Of a stretch of DNA of 64,000 nucleotides, positions 21,943 through 29,137 are shown one piece after another. The translations under genes and the position numbers were made by a program. Positions within the stretch are counted from its first letter, which is position 1; the number at the start of each line of letters is the position of its first letter. Source of the DNA: Streptomyces roseifaciens (GTDB lineage: Bacteria; Actinomycetota; Actinomycetes; Streptomycetales; Streptomycetaceae). A model generated the notes under the pieces. That model was not told where the DNA came from and ran no database searches. It worked only from the letters and a program-made list of their open reading frames with translations. The stretch covers positions 1,532,530-1,596,529 of the forward strand of contig NZ_LNBE01000003.1 of assembly GCF_001445655.1 (NCBI RefSeq), read 5' to 3'.

Positions 21943-24566
21943 GGCCCCGACCCCGGCGGACGCCCGCACGGCGCCGGTGGCGACGACGGCGGCGGGAGCA
22001 GCGGCAGGGGCGGGGGCGCCATCCGTGCCGGGCCGCCGGCCAGTGCGGTGTGCACCGCCAGCAGGACGCCCGCGGCGCCGGTCGCGAGGTCCATGGACAG
22101 TCGCAGCAGCCCGTCGAGCGCGAAGGCCCGCCGGCCCTGGAACCGTACGCAGTGGAGGCCCAGACTCCGCAGGTGCGGGACCAGTGCGGAGTCGGGGCCG
22201 GCAAGGTGGGCGAGGCCGTACAGCAGCCCCGCCTGGCCGTCCAGGAGGCCGGGGGAGAGGAGCAGTTCGGTGCCGAGGCCGTCGCGCATGCGGTCGCGGA
22301 GGAGCGCGAAGTGCGGGTCGTCGGGGCGGTGCTGCAGGTACGCGTCCAGGGCGAGCGCGATGCCCGCGCTGCCGCGGTCCAGGGTCGACAGCCACCGCTG
22401 CCCCTCCCGGACGTGGACCTGACCCGCGCGCGGCGCACCGCAGCGGCCGAGGTCCCTGGCCAGCGCGTTCTCCGCGTGCCGCAGCCACTCCTGTTCGCCC
22501 GTCCTCGCATACAGCCCGGTGAACAGCAGCGCCGGTCCCGACCAGCCGTGCGTGAGGCCCACGGCGTCCGGCTTGCCCGCCACCTGCTCACGGCCCGCGA
22601 GTGCGCGGGCGAGCCGGTCGGCGAGCCGCGCCGCCTCGTCCGCGTCACCGAAGTGCAGGCGGGTCAGCCCGATCCCGGCGAGACCGCCGAACAGGCCCGC
22701 ACCACACCCCTGGAGGCCGATCCCGCCCAGCCGCACGAGCACCTCACGGGCTTCGCCGGGCCGGCCCAGCTCGTCCAGGACGTAGGCGATTCCGGCCAGC
22801 CCGTCGTACAGCCCGGGCCGCGGCCAGCGGGTGCGCTCGCAGGCCCGCACCAGCCAGTCGACGTGGTCGCCGAACGCGGGGTGGTCCGCCCGCCCCGTGA
22901 CGTACAGGGCGTGCAGGACCCCGGCCGCGCCGAACGCCAGCGACGCGCCCTGATCGTCGAACTGCCGCACGTCCCCGGGGAACAGCCGGTCCGCCCGCTC
23001 CGGCGTCGCGCTGAGCAGGATGCCCTCGCGGAGGGAGTCCAGAGCGGCCCGCCCGTCGGCCGTACGCTCCTCAGGCCAGGGCGAGTCGTCCGGTGCGGCG
23101 TCCGCGAAGGGTTTGTCCGCGAAGGGTTTGTCCTCGATCCGTACGGAGGCCGGCGGCGCGAGCTCCCTGCGCAGCCGGTCGCCGAAGCCGGGCGGCACCG
23201 GGAACCGCCCCTCCACCCAGCCCGCCAGCTGCGCGTACTTCGCCCGGGCGAAGCGCAGCAGCGGCGTCAGCGGGCAGAACAGCGCGAGGGTCAGGGCGGC
23301 GAGCGCGTACGTGTCGACGGCGCGACCCGACCGGGCCCACGCGGCGGTGAACCCGGGCGTGCCCAGGACGGGCCGGAGACCGGCGTCGTCCTGCGCGGAA
23401 GCCGTCTCGCAAGCCGTCTCGAAGTCGACCAGGCAGACGCTGTCGTCGGGGCGCACGATGACGTTGCCGGGCTGCAGGTCCCCGAAGACGATGCCGCGCG
23501 CGTGCAGTTCGGCCACGGCCTTCTCGACCCGCCCGAGGACGTCGCAGGCCCACCGCGTGTACGAAGCGACCTCCTCCTCGCCGGAGCCGTGCTGGAACAG
23601 CGGGTGACGCCTGCCGACCGCCTCCTGCAGGGTCTCGCCCTCGACCAGCTCCTCCACGAGGAAGTGGTGCTCCCAGTGGCGCGTCCGCGCGTACACCCGG
23701 GGCACGCAGTCGAGGCCGGCCAGCCGCTGCAGCACCGCGTGCTCGCGCTCCAGGCGCGCCACGGCGTCCAGGCCGCTGTCGTCCAGACCGGCGTGCGGCC
23801 GCGCTTCCCGCAGGACGACCCGCCTGCCGGAACCCTTCTCCACGGCGCGGTACACACCACCGCCGTTCGAGAAGTGCAGCGCCTTCTCCACCCGGTACGG
23901 AAAGCCCCCGGGCGTGCCCGCCTTGGCCGCCCGGATGCGGGCGCCCAGGAAGGCGGGCGCCTCCACCCACGGCGGCACCCGGAACGACGTACCCCGCACA
24001 TCGGGCACGAGGACGCCTCCCGGCCCCTCCATCGCCGGCACGTATTCGCCCTCGGGCGAGAAGCAGTAGGCGAGGCTGAAACCGCCGTAACGCACGTACA
24101 GCGGGCCTTCGTCCCAGCGCAGGTCGCTCAGGACGTACGGGCCTTCGACGCCGCGCAGCAGCGCCGAGAGGTCCGTCAGCGTCCGCTCCAGCTCCTCCTC
24201 GCCGCCGGGGTAGACGGTGACGAGCTTGCCCCCGGCCGAGCGCGGCGCCTGCTTGCTGTTGACGTGCTTGAACACGGTGGCGCTCCGGAGGAACTTGAAG
24301 CAGATGCCGCGCCCGGTGCAGTAGTCCCAGACCGTGTCGATCACGTGCTCCGCCCGGGCGGCCGTGGCGGAGGCGTGGATCTTCCAGCCCTGCCCGGGCA
24401 GCCGGGCCTCCGGCCGGTGGATGTTCACCCAGCCGCCGCGCTCGGCACGCTGCCAGCCCGGAGGCGGAGGGCCGGCCGCGCGGGCGAAGCGGTCGGCGGC
24501 GTCCTCGATGCGGTCGAGCGTCTCGACGAAGTAGGGGTCCGCGACGAGATGACCCTGAGCGAGCAT
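21939..24566 (-). CDS. Class III lanthipeptide synthetase 2 (catalytically complete LanKC)
   Basis: 875 residues from the ATG at 24566 (GGAAGG upstream). Lyase domain about 1-200: GWKIHAS, FKFLRS (Lys91), SKQAPRSAGGK, TVYP and YVRYGGF. Kinase domain about 220-500: FSNGGGVYRA, VVLREARPHAGL, a catalytic loop GIVFGDLQPGN with Asp363, and metal-binding VDFE with Asp381. C-terminal LanC-like cyclase from about 560 with GLYDGLAGIAY and GLTHGWSG but without the Cys-Cys-His zinc ligands, which separates class III from class IV. Enzymes of this class phosphorylate Ser/Thr, eliminate phosphate and add Cys. It follows precursor 2 and overlaps the MFS gene. All three activities look possible, in contrast to synthetase 1. 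A Pro-rich tail is of unclear use. Confidence 0.92.
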   Translation of the reverse strand: MLAQGHLVADPYFVETLDRIEDAADRFARAAGPPPPGWQRAERGGWVNIHRPEARLPGQGWKIHASATAARAEHVIDTVWDYCTGRGICFKFLRSATVFKHVNSKQAPRSAGGKLVTVYPGGEEELERTLTDLSALLRGVEGPYVLSDLRWDEGPLYVRYGGFSLAYCFSPEGEYVPAMEGPGGVLVPDVRGTSFRVPPWVEAPAFLGARIRAAKAGTPGGFPYRVEKALHFSNGGGVYRAVEKGSGRRVVLREARPHAGLDDSGLDAVARLEREHAVLQRLAGLDCVPRVYARTRHWEHHFLVEELVEGETLQEAVGRRHPLFQHGSGEEEVASYTRWACDVLGRVEKAVAELHARGIVFGDLQPGNVIVRPDDSVCLVDFETACETASAQDDAGLRPVLGTPGFTAAWARSGRAVDTYALAALTLALFCPLTPLLRFARAKYAQLAGWVEGRFPVPPGFGDRLRRELAPPASVRIEDKPFADKPFADAAPDDSPWPEERTADGRAALDSLREGILLSATPERADRLFPGDVRQFDDQGASLAFGAAGVLHALYVTGRADHPAFGDHVDWLVRACERTRWPRPGLYDGLAGIAYVLDELGRPGEAREVLVRLGGIGLQGCGAGLFGGLAGIGLTRLHFGDADEAARLADRLARALAGREQVAGKPDAVGLTHGWSGPALLFTGLYARTGEQEWLRHAENALARDLGRCGAPRAGQVHVREGQRWLSTLDRGSAGIALALDAYLQHRPDDPHFALLRDRMRDGLGTELLLSPGLLDGQAGLLYGLAHLAGPDSALVPHLRSLGLHCVRFQGRRAFALDGLLRLSMDLATGAAGVLLAVHTALAGGPARMAPPPLPLLPPPSSPPAPCGRPPGSGP

Positions 24567-24676
24567 GGTGACCTTCCCTTGCGGACTCCGGCGGGTCCCG
24601 GACTTCTGCGGGACCTTGTGACGACCTGCCGGCCGCGGGCAGCCCACGGCCGGCAGTCCTTACGGGCAACGACGCG

Positions 24677-24772
24677 TCAGGCGACGCCGCGAGCGCTCTC
24701 GTAGCTGTTGGCGCAGGGCCACGCGGAAGGGGTCTCCTCCTCCAGCTCCTGCAGTTCCAGGACCTCCGACAT
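24677..24772 (-). CDS. Lanthipeptide precursor peptide 2
   Basis: 31 codons, preceded by an excellent AGGAGGTGA seven nt before the ATG. The leader, MSEVLELQELEEE, carries the (I/V)LxLQxLE-type motif that class III synthetases bind. The core region reads TPSAWPCANSYESARGVA. It has a single Cys (position 20) with Ser16 four residues before it and Ser23, Ser26 and Tyr24 after it. Precursor 1 has the same pattern: TPS, WPCANS and a Ser three residues later are conserved, while other positions vary. The usual class III order Ser-x2-Ser-xn-Cys is absent, so at most one ring per peptide is expected. It lies between precursor 1 and synthetase 2. Confidence 0.88.
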   Translation of the reverse strand: MSEVLELQELEEETPSAWPCANSYESARGVA

Positions 24773-24833
24773 GTGCTTCACCTCCTCTCGGGGCGGTGCA
24801 TCGTGTGGATCCGGCACACCCGTGCACGGGCTG

Positions 24834-24929
24834 TCAGCCCATGCCGAGGGTGCTGTGGGAGCTGTTGGCGCAGGGCCACTGGGAGGGGGTCTCCTCCTCC
24901 AGCTCCTGCAGGTCCAAGATCTCCGACAT
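24834..24929 (-). CDS. Lanthipeptide precursor peptide 1
   Basis: 31 codons starting at ATG 24929, with GGAGGTGA upstream; the Shine-Dalgarno overlaps the stop of synthetase 1. The leader MSEILDLQELEEE is nearly identical to that of precursor 2. The core reads TPSQWPCANSSHSTLGMG: one Cys at position 20, Ser16 before it, Ser23, Ser24, Ser26 and Thr27 after it. Spacing from synthetase 1 is 5 nt, so it is co-transcribed. The two precursors arose by duplication, because even the nucleotide sequence around the leader is conserved. Confidence 0.88.
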   Translation of the reverse strand: MSEILDLQELEEETPSQWPCANSSHSTLGMG

Positions 24930-24934
24930 CCGAA

Positions 24935-27631
24935 TCACCTCCGCTCTTCGGCTCGTCGGGCCGGCGGCCGCGGGTCGAGGTACGGCAGGGCGGGGCCGCT
25001 GCCCTCGAACGCGGATCCCAGAGCGAGCAGTACGCCTGCCGAACCGGTGGCGAGGTCCGCCGAAAGCCGCAGCATCCGGAAGCCCGGGAACGCGAGGTGC
25101 CCGCGGTAGGAGTGCGCGTACCAGGCCAGGCGGCGGATCTGGGTGAGGACCGCGGGCTCGTCCCCGGCCCCGCCCCTCCCTCCGCTCCCGGCCCTCTCCC
25201 CGCTCCCGGGAAGAGGGCCGTCCAGCGCCGCGAGCGTGGCGATCGCGCCCGCCCGTCCCCGCAGCAGCCCGGAGTTGCGCACGTAGAGGGCCCGGCAGGT
25301 GTGCCGGACGGCGGCGAGCGTCGCGGCCCTCTCACCCCCGGGCCGGTGCCTGAGCAGGCCCTGCAGGGGGAACGCGAGCCCGCTGCTCCCGCCGTGCAGG
25401 TACGGCAGGTGATGGGTGCCGTCGAAGAGGGTGAGGGCGCCGTCGCCCTGGACGGTGCACCGGTCGGCGTCGAGGCCCACCGCGCGGTCGGCGAGATCGA
25501 GGTGACGCGTCTTCCCGGTCTCCTCGTACAGGTGCAGGAAGAGCAGGGCGATGCCCGCCGCGCCGTGCAGGAGGCCGCAGGGCGGGGGGACGCCGCGCCG
25601 GGCTGCGAGCGGACCGGCCGTGACGAGCGCGGCCGGCTCCTCGGCGGTACGCAAGGCGCTTTCGTGCAACGCCGCGTCCCCGGTGGCCCGCGCGAACCGC
25701 AGCAGGTTCAGGGCGATGCCCGCCTTGCCGCCCGCCAGGTCGGGGCGGACCGCCTGCGCGTCGAGCGGGCGGCAGCGGGCGAGGACTTCGAGGGCCTGCT
25801 CGCGGTGGCCGAGCAGGTCGAGGGTCAGGGCGACGCCGTGCAGCCCGTCGTACAGGCCCGGCCGGGGTGCGGGGTCGCGCTCGGCGGCGGTCACGAGCCA
25901 CGCGACGTACTCGGCCGGCACCTGCGCGCCCACCCGGTGCAGGGCGTAGAGGACCCCGGCCGCGCCGTAGTCGAACGCGTAGCCGCCCAGGGAGTCCGGG
26001 CCGGTCGGCGTGCAGGGGAAGAGCCGGTCCTCGCGCTCCGGCGTGGCCATGGCGTGGATGCCGGCGACCAGGGAGTCCCGGACGGCCGGCCAGTCGGGGC
26101 GCTCCGCGGCGAGCATCCCGGCGTGGTCCTCCGAGGCCGCGTCGTCCCCGCGTAACGGACCGGTGCCGCGTACCGGTCCGGCGCTGTGGGGCGGCAGGCC
26201 GGGCCGCAGCCCGGTCAGCAGTCCGTCCCCGAAACGCGCGGGCAGCGGGTACAGCTCGTCCACGGCCGCGGTGAGGACGCGCAGCGTCGCCGGGCTGCGG
26301 TACGGGACGGGCAGCAGGAGCCACAGCCGCAGGGCGTCGAGGAGGAAGGCCGTCGCGTCCGCGCCCCGCAGGCCGGGCGGCGCCGTGAACCCTTCCTCGC
26401 CCAGCGCCGACGGCCTGTCGTCGGCGAGGTCCGTGGCGGTCTCGAAGTCGACGAGGACGACGCGCCCGTCGGCGCGGAGCAGGATGTTCTTCGGGTTGAG
26501 CTCGCCGAGGCGCAGGCCCCGGGTGTGGAGGGCGCGCAGGGCTCCGCCGATCCCGTCCACGGTCTTCAAGGCCCAGGCGGCGTACCCGGGTGCCTCTTTG
26601 GCGGCCCGTTCGTCCGAGGTCAGAGGGAATCCGGCGGCCGCGGCTTCGGCCAGCGTGCGGCCCTCGACGTGCTCCACTGCGAGGAAGTGGTGCCCGGCGT
26701 GGACGTGGTGGCCGAGGGCGCGGGGCACGCAGTCCAGGCCTGCCAGCCGCGCGAGGACGGCGCGCTCGTGGGTGAGACGGGTGACGGCGTCGTCGCCGCG
26801 CAGGTCCAGTCCGGCGTGGGGCCGTGCCTCCCGCAGGACGACCGTGGCGCCGGTGACGCTGTCGGTCGCCAGGTACGTGCCGCCGCCGTTGGTGATGTTC
26901 AGGGCCTTCCGCACCCGGTAGGGGAAGGGGCCGTCGGGGGCGGTGTGCAGGGCCGCCAGGTCCGGGCCGAGGATCCCGGGCAGGGGAACCCAGTCCGGGC
27001 AGCGGAAGACCGGGCGGCGGTTCTCGGGGACGAGGCTCCCGTCGGGGCGCTGCAGCGCGGGGACCAAGGCGGGCTCGTCGCCGGGACCGTAGGCCCGGCC
27101 GTCGCCGAGGGCCTGGGGACATCGGCGGGCTCCGGAAGAGCCGTAGCGGACGTAGAGGGGGCCGGACCGGTGGCGCAGACCGCCCAGGACGTACGGGCCC
27201 GGCAGCGTCTCCAGCAAGGTGGTGAGCTCCGTGAGCGCAGCGGCGAGCGCGGCCTCGTCGGCGGGGTGGAGCGTCATCAGGTCGGCGCCGGTGAGGCGGT
27301 CCGCGTGTTCGTCGCCCAGCGCCCGGGCGGCGGGCACGCTGCGGACGACGTCGAAGGGCATGTCGTGGCGCAGGCAGAAGCCACGGACGATCTCCGCCGC
27401 CCGCGCGAGGCGGGGCAGCGTCACGGACACGTGGATCCGCCATCCCTGCGCGGGCGGTTCCACCGCCCGCGGCCGCAGGGTCACCCACCAGCCCGCGTCC
27501 GTACGCTCCCAGCCCTTCGGCGGTGTGCGGCGAGCGGCGGGCAGCCATTCCGCCGAGTCGTCGAGCCGCTCGGGTGATTCGAAGAAGTCCGGATCCGCCC
27601 GGTAGAAGCGGTCGTAGTCCTTGAGTTTCAT
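24935..27631 (-). CDS. Class III lanthipeptide synthetase-like protein 1 (degenerate kinase and lyase)
   Basis: 898 residues from ATG 27631 (GGAGGGG upstream). The full LanKC layout is present: lyase-like region 1-215, kinase-like 235-520, LanC-like cyclase from about 590. Key residues differ from synthetase 2. The catalytic-loop Asp is Glu377 (RLGELNPKN), the lyase FKF lysine position is Asp94 (PFDVV), SKxxxRxxxGK is replaced by a stretch lacking both Lys, and YVRYGGF reads YVRYGSS. The metal-binding VDFE (Asp395) and REARPHAGL are kept. The cyclase lacks zinc ligands, as in class III. The gene is intact and in operon, so it probably has a non-catalytic or partly catalytic role such as scaffold, leader binding or cyclase. 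Reduced activity is inference. Confidence 0.88.
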   Translation of the reverse strand: MKLKDYDRFYRADPDFFESPERLDDSAEWLPAARRTPPKGWERTDAGWWVTLRPRAVEPPAQGWRIHVSVTLPRLARAAEIVRGFCLRHDMPFDVVRSVPAARALGDEHADRLTGADLMTLHPADEAALAAALTELTTLLETLPGPYVLGGLRHRSGPLYVRYGSSGARRCPQALGDGRAYGPGDEPALVPALQRPDGSLVPENRRPVFRCPDWVPLPGILGPDLAALHTAPDGPFPYRVRKALNITNGGGTYLATDSVTGATVVLREARPHAGLDLRGDDAVTRLTHERAVLARLAGLDCVPRALGHHVHAGHHFLAVEHVEGRTLAEAAAAGFPLTSDERAAKEAPGYAAWALKTVDGIGGALRALHTRGLRLGELNPKNILLRADGRVVLVDFETATDLADDRPSALGEEGFTAPPGLRGADATAFLLDALRLWLLLPVPYRSPATLRVLTAAVDELYPLPARFGDGLLTGLRPGLPPHSAGPVRGTGPLRGDDAASEDHAGMLAAERPDWPAVRDSLVAGIHAMATPEREDRLFPCTPTGPDSLGGYAFDYGAAGVLYALHRVGAQVPAEYVAWLVTAAERDPAPRPGLYDGLHGVALTLDLLGHREQALEVLARCRPLDAQAVRPDLAGGKAGIALNLLRFARATGDAALHESALRTAEEPAALVTAGPLAARRGVPPPCGLLHGAAGIALLFLHLYEETGKTRHLDLADRAVGLDADRCTVQGDGALTLFDGTHHLPYLHGGSSGLAFPLQGLLRHRPGGERAATLAAVRHTCRALYVRNSGLLRGRAGAIATLAALDGPLPGSGERAGSGGRGGAGDEPAVLTQIRRLAWYAHSYRGHLAFPGFRMLRLSADLATGSAGVLLALGSAFEGSGPALPYLDPRPPARRAEERR

Positions 27632-27754
27632 CACGGCGGCCCCTCCGTTCGGTAGCGGTGAGGAATTCCATCGGGCGTGGAGGCGGAATCGGGGATACGC
27701 CGGGGCGAATCCCGTCCGGGGTATCTCGTACGCGCAGCTGTCAAACAACACCGG

Positions 27755-28864
27755 CTATTGCGCAACGGCGGTGAATTCCGGGGGATTCGTACGGACCGAG
27801 CGCCGGCGGATCCGCGCCAGGTCCTCCGGGGAACCGAAGCGGAGGTCCATCCGCCGGACGGCCTCCGCCCAGGTCTGCATGGAGTGCACCGAGGAGAGGG
27901 TCTCCACGACGAAGGGATCCTTCAGCCGGTCCAGCGTGCGCTCCCACAGCAGCGCCGCGGGCTCTTCGAGGAGGCTGCCGACCGTCCCTTCGTAGACCGG
28001 GATCCCGCGCACCCTGCCGTCCGGCTCCACCTGCATCACCGGGGTGTCGACGCGGCGCGCCACCCGCTCGGGGGTCATGGCGAGGTTGAAGTTGTCCGTG
28101 GTGAAGACCGACACCGAAGCGGGGGCGAGCTCGCGCAGCCGGGCCAGCTGTTCCGCGCTGGTCAGCCGGGCCACCTGGGCGTCGTCGAGGAGTTCGCGGC
28201 GGCAGAATTCCCGGCGGCTGGCGAGCCCTTCGGGGACGGCCGAATTGAAGGCCAGGGTGCGCAGCCGGGGGAACCGGTGGGCGATGTCGGCGGCGAAGTC
28301 CTCCAGCTGACCGAAATTGCTGCGGATCACCACGCAGTCGATGCCGAAGACCAGCCGTTTCCGCCCCGTCGCCAGGCGCTCCTCCGCCACCTCGTCCAGC
28401 AGCGCCAGCGCGGCCATGACGCGGTCGAAGGAGCCGGCCCGGCCCCGGATGCGGTCGTGGACCTCGGGCGTCGCTCCGTCGAGGCTGACGACGACCTCGT
28501 CGAAGTGGTCGGCGAGGCGCCCGGCGAGCGCCCGGTTCATCACCCAGCCGCTGGTGTTGACGGACATCCTCACGCCTGCGTCGCGCAGCCGCGCCGCCAC
28601 CTCGAAGACGCCCTGGACGATGAGTGGTTCGCCGCCGGACAGGGCGACGACCCGCGGCCCGAGCGGGACGAGGGCGTCGGCGACCCGGAGCATGTCCGGC
28701 GGGCTCAGCTGCCGGGACGGGCGGCGGCCCGACTCCGAGTAGCAGTGCGAGCAGCGCAGGGGGCAGGCGTAGGTGGTGTCCCAGACGATCACTTCGGGAC
28801 CGGACTCGGGGCCGGACTCAGGACCGGACTCGGTACCGGACTCGGAACCGGAGGAACGACTCAT
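27755..28864 (-). CDS. Radical SAM enzyme of the RiPP operon
   Basis: 369 residues; first gene of the operon, 123 nt ahead of synthetase 1. The ATG at 28864 is followed by an odd Ser/Gly/Glu-rich repeat (SGSESGTESGPESGPE) before the fold begins. The radical SAM cluster motif CPLRCSHC (Cys34, Cys38, Cys41), the GGEP motif in ALSGGEPLIV and the VVVSLDGATPE strand are all present. The C-terminus aligns with the shape of SPASM/twitch domains (VMQVEPDGRVRGIPVYEGTVGSL) but has no cysteines there, so only one [4Fe-4S] cluster is predicted. No RRE/PqqD-like domain is visible. The reaction is unknown; thioether, C-C crosslink or epimerisation of the Trp-Pro-Cys-Ala-Asn core are options. Confidence 0.88.
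   Translation of the reverse strand: MSRSSGSESGTESGPESGPESGPEVIVWDTTYACPLRCSHCYSESGRRPSRQLSPPDMLRVADALVPLGPRVVALSGGEPLIVQGVFEVAARLRDAGVRMSVNTSGWVMNRALAGRLADHFDEVVVSLDGATPEVHDRIRGRAGSFDRVMAALALLDEVAEERLATGRKRLVFGIDCVVIRSNFGQLEDFAADIAHRFPRLRTLAFNSAVPEGLASRREFCRRELLDDAQVARLTSAEQLARLRELAPASVSVFTTDNFNLAMTPERVARRVDTPVMQVEPDGRVRGIPVYEGTVGSLLEEPAALLWERTLDRLKDPFVVETLSSVHSMQTWAEAVRRMDLRFGSPEDLARIRRRSVRTNPPEFTAVAQ
28802..28849 (-). repeat. 12-bp coding repeat at the radical SAM N-terminus
   Basis: Four 12-bp units (GGACTCGGGGCC, GGACTCAGGACC, GGACTCGGTACC, GGACTCGGAACC) in tandem, encoding repeats of Gly-x-Glu-Ser on the minus strand. The array keeps frame and adds a flexible acidic extension ahead of the catalytic barrel. 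Confidence 0.7.
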
Positions 28865-29067
28865 GGCAGCCACCCGTTCTCGAAGAACTCGAGGAACCCG
28901 AAGAAACCGAAGAAACCGAAAGGCCCGCGGCGGGCCGGCAGACCGGGCCCGGGCGCCCCGGAGGGCGCGCCGTCCCGGGTCCGGTCTCCCCCGTACCGCT
29001 TCCCTGATGCGATGCCCCGAGTCTGCCGGGCGCCGCCTTTCCGGGGCACCCGGGGGCCCTCCAAAGC

Positions 29068-29089
29068 GCATGGAGGTTAACCGCCATGC
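29068..29089. promoter_or_regulatory. 22-bp near-perfect palindrome in the divergent kinase/RiPP promoter region
   Basis: GCATGG-A-GGTTAACC-G-CCATGC is symmetric except for one central-arm pair (10 of 11 pairs match). It lies 48 nt before the histidine kinase start and about 200 nt before the radical SAM start, in the only intergenic space between the two divergent units. A LuxR/NarL-type response regulator dimer is a natural candidate ligand. Confidence 0.6.
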
Positions 29090-29137
29090 ACGTCGGGGGA
29101 TTTCTTCTCTGGACTGCCGTCGGGACGGCCCACGATA

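Noticed and set aside
21939..27631. Class IV (LanL) assignment for the synthetases
   Set aside because: The cyclase domains lack the Cys-Cys-His zinc ligands expected of class IV; class III fits.
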